DNA of 52,413 nt from Myceligenerans indicum (GTDB taxonomy: Bacteria; Actinomycetota; Actinomycetes; Actinomycetales; Cellulomonadaceae). The notes below the pieces were generated by a model. The model was not told the origin of the DNA, did no database searches, and saw only the letters and a program-made list of their open reading frames with translations. The position numbers were made by a program, and so were the translations under genes. Below are positions 16,828 through 26,311 of the stretch, piece after piece; the stretch's first letter is position 1, and every line of letters begins with the position of its first letter. The stretch covers positions 1 to 52,413 of the forward strand of contig NZ_JABBYC010000032.1 in assembly GCF_016742955.1 (NCBI RefSeq), read 5' to 3'.

Positions 16828-17565
16828 TCAGGAATCCGTCGGGTTGCAGCGTGCCGCGATGGTGCCGAGCATCCCGACGTCCGGTCGCCACGGCTCGAGG
16901 TTCCAGGTCGCCTTGTCGGGCGCTCCCAGGTGATGGCAGGCGAGCTGGTCGCGCATCGTGTCGCTGTCGGTCTCGGGTTCGGCGGACGCGAGCTGCGCCG
17001 TGAGCAGATCGAGCGCGGCCTCACCGGCACCACGCACCCAGGGCTCGGGGACGACGGCGAGCGAGAGCCCACCCTCGCCCTCTCGCTGTGCCCAGGTCGC
17101 CGAGCTGAGAGCGTCGTCGCCGAGCGTGAAGGTGGCCGTGCCCGCGGACCGCCTCGCCGACCCGTCGTCGACGGGTGTCAGCGCGGCGACGGCCGTGCCG
17201 TCGCGGCGCACGGTCACGCTCCCGTCGCCGTGCTCGACGACATCTGCTCCCGGTGTCCTGACCGAGAACGAGGGCGCACCTGACGTCGTGACCTGGCGCG
17301 TGCCGTCCGGCCGCAGGGCGCCGACCGTCACCCGGGCGGCGGCGATCTCCAGGTCGATGCCCGCGGCGGCGACGCTCGCGTGCTCCAGTGGTGCGGCCGA
17401 GGCCGACGGGCCGGGGTCGTCGCCGCCGGGAGCCGGCATCGCCGCTTCCGTGTGCGTCGCCTCTGCCGCAGGCTCGCGGCCGTCGCCGGGCTCCGCGCGC
17501 GAGGCGAGCAGAGCGGCCAGGACGATGACCGCGGCCGCGACGGCGATGACGTGTGAGGCGCGCAC
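16828..17565 (-). CDS. Secreted DUF2599-domain protein
   Basis: The 245-residue protein begins with an export signal (VIAVAAAVIVLAALLA) that lacks a lipobox cysteine, then an Ala/Pro/Gly-rich linker to about residue 65. The C-terminal 60 residues match DUF2599, with paired cysteines in DQLACHHLGAPDKATWNLEPWRP and ending in AARCNPTDS; these two cysteines could form a disulfide outside the cell. The family's function is unknown. GTG 17565 has GGGAG nine bases upstream; a nearby ATG is out of frame. It is divergent from the SOS-controlled DUF222 gene. Confidence 0.8.
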   Translation of the reverse strand: MRASHVIAVAAAVIVLAALLASRAEPGDGREPAAEATHTEAAMPAPGGDDPGPSASAAPLEHASVAAAGIDLEIAAARVTVGALRPDGTRQVTTSGAPSFSVRTPGADVVEHGDGSVTVRRDGTAVAALTPVDDGSARRSAGTATFTLGDDALSSATWAQREGEGGLSLAVVPEPWVRGAGEAALDLLTAQLASAEPETDSDTMRDQLACHHLGAPDKATWNLEPWRPDVGMLGTIAARCNPTDS

Positions 17566-17614
17566 GGCCTCATTCTCCCGGAGTGTTGCGGTGGCGGCTC
17601 CCGCGTGACGTCGC

Positions 17615-17636
17615 TATGGTTAGAACACCTGTTCGA
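17615..17636 (+). promoter_or_regulatory. -10 box with LexA (SOS) box
   Basis: TATGGT (17615-17620) is followed directly by TAGAACACCTGTTCGA (17621-17636). The latter matches the mycobacterial/actinobacterial SOS consensus TCGAAC-N4-GTTCGA at all but one defined position. The expected transcription start falls inside the box, ideal for LexA repression. Confidence 0.75.
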
Positions 17637-17661
17637 ACCGCAGGACCCGGGAGGGGTAGCA

Positions 17662-18300
17662 ATGGGCGACAACAGCACTACCACCAGCAGGCCGGTCGTC
17701 ATGGCGAGCGGCACGGTCGCAGTCGAGACGGACCACTTCCGATCGCTCGCGGACGCGGTCGACGCGGTCGCGGCGGTGGATGCGCTCCTGGCGTCGCTCG
17801 CGGCCTCGCGTGCGGTGCTGATGAGCGATCTCGGGGCGTGGGCGGCCGAACATCTCGAGGAAATCTTTCCCGGGGCGGTCGGCGGCGACGACGCGGTTGC
17901 CGAGGAGGCCGAGGAGGTCGCGGCCGGGATCGTCGCGGACAGGCTCGCGAGTGTCCTGCGCGTGTCCCCGGAGGCGGCGGCCGGGCTCGTCGAGGAGTCG
18001 CGCGCGCTGGTGCATCAGCATCCGCGTACTCTCGCCGCGCTGCGGCGCGGAAGGATCTCCTACGGTCACGCGCAGACCATTCTGGGATACACGTGCGGGC
18101 TGCACCGGGGTGGGCGTGCCGCGCTGGAGACTCGGCTGCTGCGCCACGCGCGGACGGTGACCGTGGCCGAACTGAGCCGAATCGCGCGCACCGAGCGGGA
18201 GCGCAGGATCCGGGAGCCGCGGCGTCGCGCCGGCACGGCGGCCGCTCGTCAGCGACGCCAGATGTCGTCCCAGGCCGGGGGGTCTCCGGCCTGGACGTAG
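17662..18300 (+). pseudogene. Truncated DUF222 (13E12-type) protein, HNH nuclease domain missing
   Basis: DUF222 proteins of the 13E12 repeat family normally have 400-550 residues and end in an HNH endonuclease domain. This one has 212. The DUF222 core is clear (ALVHQHPRTLAALRRGRISYGHAQTILGYTCGL, then ARTVTVAELSRIARTERER) but the similarity stops near residue 190. The remaining residues are read from DNA that also encodes the end of the opposite-strand Tdi1-like gene (overlap 18249-18300). No His-Asn-His motif is present. ATG 17662 follows GGGAGGGG, so expression of the stump is possible. The SOS box upstream fits the known LexA control of 13E12 genes. It could instead be a short functional DUF222 protein. 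Confidence 0.7.
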
Positions 18301-19025
18301 GGACGGGGGTCCTCGTGCGGGCCCGGCGCTGCCATGTGCTGTCCGGTCATCTGGGATCCGGTCGCGGGCCGCGGCTCGTAGGCGTTCTGTTGGGGGGCGT
18401 AGTGCGGGAAGGTGCCCGTGTCGGGGACGTAGTGGGCTCCGGTCTGGGGCGGGACGGTGCCGTACGCTCCGGTCACCGCGAACGATCCCGTCGGAGGGTG
18501 AGGCTCGGCGTAGACCGGGTGCGCCGTGTCCACGCGGACCGGAGGGGCCTCGTGGACCCAGTGCGTGGCTGCCGGCGCCTGAGGCTGCGCCGCCGAACTG
18601 GTGGGTACCTGCCGGAGCTGTTCGTGCATCGTTCCCGCCCAGTTGAGCGCGAGGCTGAACCGCATGGTGGTGAGGTTGTCGGCCGTCATGTCGCCGCCGA
18701 GCGCGGGATGGGGGTTGAACGTGAAGACGTCCTTGCGCCCCAGTCGCAGACCACGCTGTTCGGCGTCCCGGACGACGTCGTCCATGAGATACGTGGTGCG
18801 GCCCTCGGGAGCTTCGAGCTCGGCGTACATGTCCACCGCCGTGGTCCAGCGCAGCTCGAGCGTTCCCTCCATCGTGTCCAGGAACCACCAGCCCTCGAGG
18901 GACTCCAGGAACACGTCGCCGAAGCAGGTGGTGAAGCGCGGGGTCTTGCCGCTGATACCAAGCCATCGCCAGGAAGCAAGTCCGAATCGGAAGGCATCCT
19001 TGGCGAAAGTGCGAAGCATCTGCAT
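18249..19025 (-). CDS. T6SS immunity Tdi1-like (DUF1851) domain protein with disordered tail
   Basis: The first ~145 residues match the Tdi1 C-terminal/DUF1851 family: ASWRWLGISGKTPRFTTCFGDVF, WWFLDTMEGTLE and the family end VFTFNPHPALGGDMTADNL. Tdi1 protects Agrobacterium against the secreted DNase Tde1; in Actinobacteria such domains may serve other anti-toxin roles, so immunity is inference. The last ~110 residues are rich in Pro, Gln, Tyr, Gly and Ala and probably disordered, ending DDIWRR. ATG 19025 is preferred; the frame extends to 19208 with Cys-rich sequence unlike the family. The 3' end overlaps the truncated DUF222 frame by 52 bases. No toxin gene is visible nearby. Confidence 0.75.
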   Translation of the reverse strand: MQMLRTFAKDAFRFGLASWRWLGISGKTPRFTTCFGDVFLESLEGWWFLDTMEGTLELRWTTAVDMYAELEAPEGRTTYLMDDVVRDAEQRGLRLGRKDVFTFNPHPALGGDMTADNLTTMRFSLALNWAGTMHEQLRQVPTSSAAQPQAPAATHWVHEAPPVRVDTAHPVYAEPHPPTGSFAVTGAYGTVPPQTGAHYVPDTGTFPHYAPQQNAYEPRPATGSQMTGQHMAAPGPHEDPRPYVQAGDPPAWDDIWRR

Positions 19026-19213
19026 GTGCGAATCAAACCACCTTATGGTATGAGCGCGAAACCCCCTGGTCAGGGCCGGTTTTTGCCGGGGTTGGTAAGT
19101 TCCGCAAAGTGGGCATTTCCGACATAGCCGGCGGAGGTTGTGAGCGAGGTGCGGCGGTGTGGTGTGCGCGACAGCGTGACCTTGGTCGATGAGATGCCTC
19201 ACAATCATTCCCG

Positions 19214-20416
19214 ATGACCCTGCTCACCGCGTTTGCCTGCGTGCTGCTCGCCGCCGTGCTGCTGTCCGGCCTGGCGCACCGCACGGTCCTGTCCACCGCC
19301 GTGCTCTTCCTCGTGGCCGGCTTCGTGCTGGGCGACGGAGTCTCCGGCGTCGTCTCGCTGTCCCCGGACGACGCGCTGATCAACACGCTCGCGGAGATCG
19401 CCCTGTTCGCCGTCCTGTTCAGCGACGGGATGAAGGTGGGCTGGTCCGACCTGCGGTCCGCATGGCGGCTGCCCGGGCGGGCTCTTGGCTGGGGGCTGCC
19501 CCTCACCCTGGCGATCACGGCACTCGTGGCCCACTACCTGGTCGGGCTCGGCTGGGTGGAGTCGCTGCTCATCGGGGCGATCCTCAGCCCGACCGACCCC
19601 GTCTTCGCGGCCGCGCTCGTGGGCAACGAGAAGGTGCCGCCGCGCCTGAGAAGCCTGCTGAACGTGGAGTCCGGGGTGAACGACGGGCTCGCCCTGCCGT
19701 TCGTGATCATCTTCCTCCGGATCGCCGAGGGGAGCGCGGACCTGCATCTGGGCGAGCTCGCACTGGAGATCGTGCTCGGAATCGCCATCGGCGTCGTGAT
19801 CCCGTGGCTCGCCATCAAGCTCGAGCACACCCGCTGGTTCTCGGCCTCCGTCCAGTACGAACCCTTGAACGGGCTCGCGATCGGGCTCATGGTCTTCGCC
19901 ATCGCTTCGGCGACTCACGGGAACCTGTTCCTCGCGGCGTTCGCGGCGGGTGTGACGGTCGCGACCTTCGGGCAACGGCAGCGCGAGACCTTCCACGAAC
20001 TGGGTGAACTGCTCGCGGAAGTCTTCAAGCTCGCGGCCCTCCTGGTCTTCGGCGCGCTCATCACCCCGCAGATGCTCGGCTCGGTGGGGGCGCTCGGCTG
20101 GATCTTCGCCGTGCTCGCACTGTTCGTCGCCCGTCCGCTGGCGATCTGGGTCTCCTTCCTCAGATCTGGTCTGCCCGCCAGGGAACAGATCGCCGTCGCC
20201 TGGTTCGGCCCCAAGGGCTTCGCCTCCGTCATCTACGGGGTGATCGTGCTGACCTCGCCCATTGCTGCGGCGAACGAGGTGTTCGCCCTGGTGGCGGTCA
20301 CGATCGTGCTCTCGATCGTGCTGCACTCGTCCACCGACATCGTCGTCGCACGATGGTTCGACGAGGAACGAGAAATGCCCGACTGGTGGGGATCTCGCCG
20401 TGGCTTCTCGTCCTGA
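19214..20416 (+). CDS. Cation:proton antiporter (CPA1/NhaP family)
   Basis: A 400-residue inner-membrane protein with about twelve hydrophobic segments that should exchange Na+ or K+ for protons. The ion-binding region is LSPTDPVFAAALVGNE (about 128-143) and NVESGVNDGLALPFVI (about 154-169), in which the ND pair is the CPA1 signature. There is no cytoplasmic regulatory domain: the protein ends soon after the last helix. ATG 19214 has no clear ribosome binding site; CACAAT lies eight bases before it and might give a near-leaderless transcript. It is divergent from the Tdi1-like gene. Confidence 0.9.
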   Translation: MTLLTAFACVLLAAVLLSGLAHRTVLSTAVLFLVAGFVLGDGVSGVVSLSPDDALINTLAEIALFAVLFSDGMKVGWSDLRSAWRLPGRALGWGLPLTLAITALVAHYLVGLGWVESLLIGAILSPTDPVFAAALVGNEKVPPRLRSLLNVESGVNDGLALPFVIIFLRIAEGSADLHLGELALEIVLGIAIGVVIPWLAIKLEHTRWFSASVQYEPLNGLAIGLMVFAIASATHGNLFLAAFAAGVTVATFGQRQRETFHELGELLAEVFKLAALLVFGALITPQMLGSVGALGWIFAVLALFVARPLAIWVSFLRSGLPAREQIAVAWFGPKGFASVIYGVIVLTSPIAAANEVFALVAVTIVLSIVLHSSTDIVVARWFDEEREMPDWWGSRRGFSS

Positions 20417-20491
20417 TCACCGTCCGCAATGGGCTGACCTGCGGTGGCGCGTCTCACCGGTGATCTCACGGCGTTCGGGCCGTGTGCCGGA

Positions 20492-20497
20492 TAGACT
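20492..20497 (+). promoter_or_regulatory. Candidate -10 box for purL
   Basis: TAGACT, identical to the hexamer before purS, lies 73 bases before the purL start. No clear -35 partner is visible. Confidence 0.4.
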
Positions 20498-20569
20498 GTG
20501 TCCGCGCCTTCCGCGCAACGTTCCCGCGCAGCCGTTGCTCTGCGCTCCCCCACTGCACGCGAGGGATAC

Positions 20570-22891
20570 ATGACCGCGCCCGCGTCCCAGGCCGCCCGCC
20601 CCGTCCTCGACACGGTCGAGAATGCCGAGGCCACGCCCGAGGAGGCCCAGCCGTACGGCGAGCTGGGTCTGAAGCAGGACGAGTACCAGCGCATCCGCGA
20701 CATCCTCGGCCGCCGTCCCACGGCCGCCGAGCTCGCGATGTACTCGGTGATGTGGAGCGAGCACTGCTCCTACAAGTCGTCGAAGGCGCACCTGCGCAAG
20801 TTCGGCGAGCGCGTCACCGAGGAGATGAAGCGCAACCTCCTGGTCGGCATCGGCGAGAACGCCGGCGTCGTCGACATCGGCGACGGCTGGGCGGTGACCT
20901 TCAAGGTCGAGTCGCACAACCATCCGTCGTTCGTCGAGCCCTACCAGGGCGCCGCGACCGGCGTCGGCGGGATCGTCCGCGACATCATCTCGATGGGTGC
21001 CCGGCCCACCGCCGTCATGGACCAGCTCCGGTTCGGCGCGGTCGACCACCCCGACACGGCGCGCGTGGTGCACGGCGTGGTCAGCGGTGTCGGCGGCTAC
21101 GGCAACTCGCTCGGCCTGCCCAACGTCGGCGGCGAGCTCGTCTTCGACAGCTCCTACCAGGGCAACCCGCTCGTCAACGCCCTCTGCCTCGGCGTGCTGC
21201 GGCACGAGGACATCCACCTCGCCAGCGCGTCCGGCCAGGGCAACAAGGTGGTCCTGTTCGGCGCGCGCACCGGTGGTGACGGCATCGGCGGCGCCTCGAT
21301 CCTGGCGAGCGAGACCTTCGAGGACGGCGTCCCCGCCAAGCGGCCCTCCGTCCAGGTGGGCGATCCCTTCATGGAGAAGGTGCTCATCGAGTGCTGCCTC
21401 GAGCTCTTCGGGGCCGACGTCGTCGAGGGGATCCAGGATCTCGGCGCCGCGGGAATCTCCTGCGCCACCAGCGAGCTCGCGTCCAACGGTGACGGCGGCA
21501 TGCACGTCGACCTCGACGACGTCCTGCTGCGCGACCCCACGCTCAACGCCGGCGAGATCCTCATGTCGGAGTCGCAGGAGCGCATGATGGCCGTGGTCCG
21601 TCCCGACAAGCTGGACCAGTTCCTCGCCATCACCGGCAGGTGGGACGTCGAGACGGCCGTCATCGGTGAGGTCAACGGCAGCGGCCGGCTCACCATCGAC
21701 CACCACGGGCAGCGGATCGTCGACGTCGACCCGAAGACCGTTGCCCACGAGGGCCCGGTCTACGACCGGCCCTACGCCCGGCCCGAGTGGCAGGACGGCC
21801 TCAACGCGAACGGCAACATCGCCGCCGGGCTCGCCCGTCCGGGGAGCGGCGACGAACTGCGGGAGACGGCGCTCCGCCTGCTCGGCTCCCCGAACCTCGC
21901 CTCCAAGTCCTGGGTGACCAACCAGTACGACCGCTTCGTCCAGGGCAACACGGCCCTGGCCCAGCCCGACGACGGCGGCGTGGTCCGCGTGGACGAGACC
22001 ACCGGGCTCGGCGTCGCGCTCGCCACCGACGCGAACGGCCGCTACGGCAAGCTCGACCCCCGCACCGGCGCCGCGCTCGCCCTCGCGGAGGCGTACCGGA
22101 ACGTGGCCACCGTCGGGGCCGAGCCGCTCGCTGTCACCGACTGCCTGAACTTCGGGTCGCCGGAGCACCCGGACTCCATGTGGCAGCTCGTGGAGGCGAT
22201 CGAGGGGCTCGCGGACGCGTGCCAGGCCCTCTCGGTGCCGGTCACCGGCGGCAACGTCTCCCTGTACAACGGCACCGGAGAGCCCGGACAGATCGACTCG
22301 GCGATTCACCCCACGCCGGTGGTGGGAGTTCTCGGCGTGCTCGACGACGTGCGCACCGCGCTGCCGTCCGGCTGGCGGACCGAAGGGCTCTCGGTGATGC
22401 TGCTCGGCACCACCCGCGACGAGCTGGACGGCTCGGCGTGGGCCGACGTCGTGCACGGTCACCTCGGAGGCCTGCCTCCGCAGGTGGACCTCGACGCGGA
22501 GCGGTCGCTCGCGGCGCTCCTCGTCGCCGCCCGCAAGGACGAGCTCGAGGTCGCCGCGCACGACCTGTCCGAGGGCGGGCTCGCGCAGGCCGTGCTGGAG
22601 GCCTCGCTGCGCTTCGGGGTCGGCGCCAGGATCGCGCTCGAGGGCGTGACCGGCCGCGACAAGGTGGACCCGTTCGTCGCGCTGTTCAGCGAGTCGACGG
22701 CGCGGGTCCTGGTGGCCGTCACCCAGGACCACGAGGGCGATCTGATCCACCTCGCCGACGAGTACGGCGTCCCGGCGCTGCGGCTCGGCGTCACCGGCGG
22801 CGACACGGTCGAGATCGAGGGACACTTCGAGATCCCGCTCGACGAGGCACGCGAGACGCACGAAGGCACCCTTCCGGGCATCTTCGGCTGA
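20570..22891 (+). CDS. purL: Phosphoribosylformylglycinamidine synthase subunit PurL
   Basis: PurL is the ATP-dependent synthetase subunit that makes FGAM with PurS and PurQ. The 773-residue length is that of the small three-part PurL, consistent with purS and purQ at 991-1994. Signature segments are [16 protein letters not shown], the ATP/FGAR region [22 protein letters not shown] and [18 protein letters not shown] 20570 follows GAGGGA; the in-frame extension to 20498 is not conserved-looking. It stands alone, with the antiporter gene 153 bases upstream. Confidence 0.96.
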   Translation: MTAPASQAARPVLDTVENAEATPEEAQPYGELGLKQDEYQRIRDILGRRPTAAELAMYSVMWSEHCSYKSSKAHLRKFGERVTEEMKRNLLVGIGENAGVVDIGDGWAVTFKVESHNHPSFVEPYQGAATGVGGIVRDIISMGARPTAVMDQLRFGAVDHPDTARVVHGVVSGVGGYGNSLGLPNVGGELVFDSSYQGNPLVNALCLGVLRHEDIHLASASGQGNKVVLFGARTGGDGIGGASILASETFEDGVPAKRPSVQVGDPFMEKVLIECCLELFGADVVEGIQDLGAAGISCATSELASNGDGGMHVDLDDVLLRDPTLNAGEILMSESQERMMAVVRPDKLDQFLAITGRWDVETAVIGEVNGSGRLTIDHHGQRIVDVDPKTVAHEGPVYDRPYARPEWQDGLNANGNIAAGLARPGSGDELRETALRLLGSPNLASKSWVTNQYDRFVQGNTALAQPDDGGVVRVDETTGLGVALATDANGRYGKLDPRTGAALALAEAYRNVATVGAEPLAVTDCLNFGSPEHPDSMWQLVEAIEGLADACQALSVPVTGGNVSLYNGTGEPGQIDSAIHPTPVVGVLGVLDDVRTALPSGWRTEGLSVMLLGTTRDELDGSAWADVVHGHLGGLPPQVDLDAERSLAALLVAARKDELEVAAHDLSEGGLAQAVLEASLRFGVGARIALEGVTGRDKVDPFVALFSESTARVLVAVTQDHEGDLIHLADEYGVPALRLGVTGGDTVEIEGHFEIPLDEARETHEGTLPGIFG

Positions 22892-22940
22892 GGCCGTCGC
22901 GCCGGGTCTCGGCACAAGTCGCGAGTTCTGCCACACGCTG

Positions 22941-22946
22941 TAGTTT
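22941..22946 (+). promoter_or_regulatory. -10 box for a leaderless RNB ribonuclease transcript
   Basis: TAGTTT followed by seven bases and ATG 22954; no Shine-Dalgarno sequence lies between. Confidence 0.5.
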
Positions 22947-22953
22947 CGGCAGC

Positions 22954-24666
22954 ATGCCGAACCGTCAGATGCGCCTCGCGCCTGTCACGCCGGACAGTGT
23001 GGTGGGTGCTCTTGCCGCGCTGCGTGCCGAGATCGGGCTTCCGCCGATGTTCCCCGCCGACGTCCTCGACGAGACGCGCATCGCCGCGGAGCGCACGATC
23101 GCGGTGGACCCGGACGGCGGTCCGGACGGGCTCACCCGTCAGGACCGCCGGGACCTCGAACTGGTCACGATCGATCCGCCGGGTTCGCTCGATCTCGATC
23201 AGGCGGTGCACGTGGCGCGGTCGGGCGACGGGTACATCGTCAGGTACGCCATCGCGGACCTCGCCGCCTTCGTCGACCCGGACGGCGCGCTGGACGCCGA
23301 GGTGCACCGTCGCGGCCTCACGGTCTACGGCCCGGACACGAGCACACCGCTGCATCCGAAGACACTCTCCGAGGGCGCGGCAAGCCTCCTGCCGGGCGAG
23401 GACCGGCCTGCCGCCCTGTGGACCATCGGGCTGGACTCGCGCGGGGAACTCACGACGGCGACGGTCGTCCGTGCGCTGGTCCGTAACCGTGAGCGGCTGA
23501 CCTACGCGGAGGCACAGGCAGCCCTGGACGACGGCACCGCGAGCGAGCCGCTGCGGCTCCTGGCCGTCGTCGGCCGCCTGCGCCTGGAGCGCGAGCGTGA
23601 GCGGGGCGGCGTCTCGCTGGACGTGCCCGAGCAGGAGGTGGAACGCGGTGAGGACGGGTCGTTCGCCCTGCAGTTCCGGCGCAACCTGCCCGTCGAGGGC
23701 TGGAACGCACAGATCTCGCTCCTGACGGGGATGGCCGCGGCGACCATGATGCGCGAGGCGGGCGTGGGCGTGCTGCGCACACTGCCGGAGGCGGACGAAC
23801 GCGACCTCGCCCGGCTGCGTCGCACGGCCCGGGCGCTGCGGATCGACTGGCCCGATGCCGTTCCGTACGCGGACCTCGTTCCGGGTCTGGACTCCCGCGT
23901 GCCGCAGCAGGCGGCCTTCCTCAACGAGGCGACGACCCTGTTCCGCGGGGCGGGCTACGTAGCGTTCGGCCAGCCGGGACAGGACGGCTCCGGACCCGTA
24001 CCGGTGCCGGCGGACACCCGTCACCACGCGATCGCGGCGGACTACGCGCACGTGACCGCGCCACTCCGGAGGCTCGTGGACCGCTACACCACGGAGATCT
24101 GCCTCTCGCTGGCCGCGGGCACGCAGGTGCCGGGATGGGTGCTGTCGGCGCTGCCGTCGCTCCCCGGGGAGATGGCCGGCGCGGGCCGCCGCGCGGCGCA
24201 GTTCGAGCGCGCCGTCGTGGAGATCGTCGAGGCGACGATCCTCGCCGGGCGCGTCGGCGAGGAGTTCGAGGGCGTGATCGTGGACGTCGACGACGGCGGT
24301 TCGCAGGGCACCGTCGTCCTGGCCGAACCGGCGGTCCGGGCGGACGTCGTCGGGCGGGACCTCCCGCTCGGGGAGCCGGTTCTGGTGCGGCTCTCGGTGG
24401 CCGACGTCGATGCGCACAAGGTGGAGTTCGTCCTGGGCGGTGACGACGCCGCGCGTTCCCCAGGGGCCGAGCACGTTCCGGACCGGGCCCCGGAGCCGCA
24501 GGCCGAGCCGGTCGCGCCCGATCAGCCTGCCGCGACGGAGGTTCCGGGTGGGACTGCCGGGCCGCCTGGCGCGGACACCATGAAGCTGATACCGGACCAG
24601 GTGGCCGCGTCGCCCGCCGGGAGTGGTCCCGTGCCCCCGTCGCAGGAGTGGATCCGGGCCCGCTGA
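22954..24666 (+). CDS. RNB-domain ribonuclease (RNase II/R family)
   Basis: The 570-residue protein should be a 3'-5' exoribonuclease. The RNB catalytic centre is VTIDPPGSLDLDQAVHVAR, giving metal-binding Asp74, Asp80 and Asp82. YAIADLAAFV, ERGGVSLDVPEQEV and YAHVTAPLRRLVDRY are further RNB motifs. It lacks the N-terminal cold-shock domains of RNase R, and after a short OB-like region it ends in a ~70-residue Pro/Ala-rich tail, the usual compact actinobacterial form. The ATG is preceded by TAGTTT (22941-22946) and exactly seven bases, and has no ribosome binding site, so a leaderless mRNA is likely. Confidence 0.9.
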   Translation: MPNRQMRLAPVTPDSVVGALAALRAEIGLPPMFPADVLDETRIAAERTIAVDPDGGPDGLTRQDRRDLELVTIDPPGSLDLDQAVHVARSGDGYIVRYAIADLAAFVDPDGALDAEVHRRGLTVYGPDTSTPLHPKTLSEGAASLLPGEDRPAALWTIGLDSRGELTTATVVRALVRNRERLTYAEAQAALDDGTASEPLRLLAVVGRLRLERERERGGVSLDVPEQEVERGEDGSFALQFRRNLPVEGWNAQISLLTGMAAATMMREAGVGVLRTLPEADERDLARLRRTARALRIDWPDAVPYADLVPGLDSRVPQQAAFLNEATTLFRGAGYVAFGQPGQDGSGPVPVPADTRHHAIAADYAHVTAPLRRLVDRYTTEICLSLAAGTQVPGWVLSALPSLPGEMAGAGRRAAQFERAVVEIVEATILAGRVGEEFEGVIVDVDDGGSQGTVVLAEPAVRADVVGRDLPLGEPVLVRLSVADVDAHKVEFVLGGDDAARSPGAEHVPDRAPEPQAEPVAPDQPAATEVPGGTAGPPGADTMKLIPDQVAASPAGSGPVPPSQEWIRAR

Positions 24667-24679
24667 GCAGCCTGGCCGA

Positions 24680-25783
24680 TCAGCGCACCACCACGGTGGA
24701 CAGCACCGCCCGGTGGTCGCTGCCCGGGACGATCCGGGAGCGGACGTCCCCCACGCGCATCGAGTCGTCCACCAGCACATGGTCCACGGGGATCAGCGCG
24801 GGGATCCGCGTGCCGAGCACCGGGAGGGATCTGCCCTCGGGCCAGGTGCGCGCGAGCCCGACACCCTTCTCCCGCCAGGCGTCGTGGAAGCGTCCTCCGA
24901 GGAGATCACGGAACGACGCGTGATCGTAGGTGGCGTTGAAGTCGCCGAGCAGGATCTGGGGCGTCGTGTCCGCGTGCGTCACCTGACGGAGGCCGGCCAG
25001 CTCGCGCTTCCAGGTCGTGGTGTCGCCCGGCATCGGGGGCACCGGATGGACCAGGCGGATCCGTACGTCCAGCCCTCCGGCGTCGATCACGGCCGACGGC
25101 ATCGCGAACGTCGAGGACTCGCCCGCTCGCTCGTCCCGCAGGGGCAGCGCGGAGTAGAGGCCGCTACCTGCCGGGCTACCGGTCTCGACCTTGCCGGTCA
25201 CCTGGTGCGGCAGCAGCTCGCCGAGCCCCGCGTCCGCCAGTTCCCTGTCGAGCTCGGGGGTGAGCTCCTGGACCGCGAGGATCTCGACCTCCTCGGCGCG
25301 CACCGTCCCGACGATCCACTCGGCGTCCGCCGAGCCGTACAGCGCGTTGACGGTCATCAGCCGCAGAGTTCTCGGGTCCGTGAGGTCCGCCCCGGTCGCG
25401 GCGTGCTCCCCGGGGAGGAACGACGACCCCGCGAGAAAGCCGCCCGCGCCCACGCACACGACCAGGACTGCCGAGAGCAGCTGTCGCCGCGCCGTGACGG
25501 CGAGCACCAGCAGCACGACCGCGGCGGCCAGGGCGTACGTGAAGAAGGGAACGAGCTGCGCCACCGGGGTGATGCCGTCGTCCGGGACGGCACGCGAGCC
25601 CAGAACCGCGAGGACGGGGAGCGAGCAGAGCCACAGGAACCAGCCGACGAACCGATGCCACGCACGCAGGCCCTCTCGCCCACGGGCCTCGTCCGTGCCG
25701 AGGTCTCCGTCGTTCGTCTCGCCGAACTCCTGAAGGCTGGGTTCGGTCGCCGGCGGCGCGGGGGCGTCGCTGTGCTGCGTCAT
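24680..25783 (-). CDS. Membrane-anchored endonuclease/exonuclease/phosphatase family protein
   Basis: The 367-residue protein has three or four hydrophobic segments (about residues 45-140) followed by an EEP domain on the outer side. EEP motifs are LRLMTVNALYG, AVQELTPELDRE, ILLGDFNATYD (metal-binding Asp/Asn) and the final GSDHRAVLS histidine. The substrate could be nucleic acid, a phosphodiester or a lipid head group. ATG 25783 begins a typical hydrophilic N-terminus; no good ribosome binding site is seen, so the start is uncertain. It converges with the RNB gene, 13 bases apart. Confidence 0.82.
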   Translation of the reverse strand: MTQHSDAPAPPATEPSLQEFGETNDGDLGTDEARGREGLRAWHRFVGWFLWLCSLPVLAVLGSRAVPDDGITPVAQLVPFFTYALAAAVVLLVLAVTARRQLLSAVLVVCVGAGGFLAGSSFLPGEHAATGADLTDPRTLRLMTVNALYGSADAEWIVGTVRAEEVEILAVQELTPELDRELADAGLGELLPHQVTGKVETGSPAGSGLYSALPLRDERAGESSTFAMPSAVIDAGGLDVRIRLVHPVPPMPGDTTTWKRELAGLRQVTHADTTPQILLGDFNATYDHASFRDLLGGRFHDAWREKGVGLARTWPEGRSLPVLGTRIPALIPVDHVLVDDSMRVGDVRSRIVPGSDHRAVLSTVVVR

Positions 25784-25860
25784 TCGGGAAGGGTGCCACA
25801 ACTCGTCCGCCTGAGAGGGCTCGGTACCAGGTGACAGCGCCGCGTGTCGGTGTCCCCTCC

Positions 25861-25866
25861 TATGCT
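25861..25866 (+). promoter_or_regulatory. -10 box for a leaderless sterol-carrier-like transcript
   Basis: TATGCT followed by six bases and ATG 25873. Confidence 0.5.
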
Positions 25867-25872
25867 GACCGC

Positions 25873-26241
25873 ATGCCACCACGTCGCCGAACCGATCCAG
25901 TGACCGGCCGTGCCGCTCTCGTGGCGTGGTCCGAGGGCGTGGGTGAGCGCCGCGACATCACGACGGCGGTTCGCTTCACGCTCGAGGAACTGGCCGACGT
26001 CGCCCCGGGGAATGCCGTCGAGGTGCGTGTACCGCCCGCCGGGGCGGTCCAGGCAGTGGCGGGTCCCCGCCACACGCGGGGAACGCCGCCGAATGTCGTC
26101 GAGACCGATCCGGCGACGTGGCTCGAGCTCGTGACAGGCCGTGTGACCTGGGATGATGCTGTCGCGGACGGGCGGGTCACCGCCTCCGGCGAACGCGCCG
26201 ACCTCTCCCAGTTCCTGCCGCTGCACCTCCGCGTGGGCTGA
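25873..26241 (+). CDS. Sterol carrier (SCP2)-like family protein
   Basis: The 122-residue protein resembles the small actinobacterial sterol-carrier family often found near purF and purM. ITTAVRFTLEELADVAPGNAVEVRVPP and the end VTWDDAVADGRVTASGERADLSQFLPL are the SCP2-like segments, the latter typical of the lipid-binding fold's final helix. The ligand is unknown. TATGCT at 25861-25866 and absence of a ribosome binding site indicate a leaderless message. It is divergent from the EEP gene (89 bases). Confidence 0.75.
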   Translation: MPPRRRTDPVTGRAALVAWSEGVGERRDITTAVRFTLEELADVAPGNAVEVRVPPAGAVQAVAGPRHTRGTPPNVVETDPATWLELVTGRVTWDDAVADGRVTASGERADLSQFLPLHLRVG

Positions 26242-26247
26242 CGCGAA

Positions 26248-26311
26248 ACCGCCTCGCGCAGGTGGATGTCCGTGACCCCAACTACTCTCACGGATGCGTG
26301 ACCGAGGCGGT
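26248..26311. ncRNA. Interrupted long hairpin, candidate structured RNA or terminator
   Basis: ACCGCCTCG (26248-26256) pairs with CGAGGCGGT (26303-26311). CGCA (26257-26260) continues the stem with TGCG (26295-26298), leaving TGAC as a bulge. After an eight-base side loop GGTGGATG, TCCGTGA (26269-26275) pairs with TCACGGA (26288-26294) around a 12-base loop. A smaller hairpin CCGGT-N4-ACCGG follows at 26340-26353. It may end the preceding gene or sit in the leader of the secreted nuclease gene at 26513. Confidence 0.5.
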
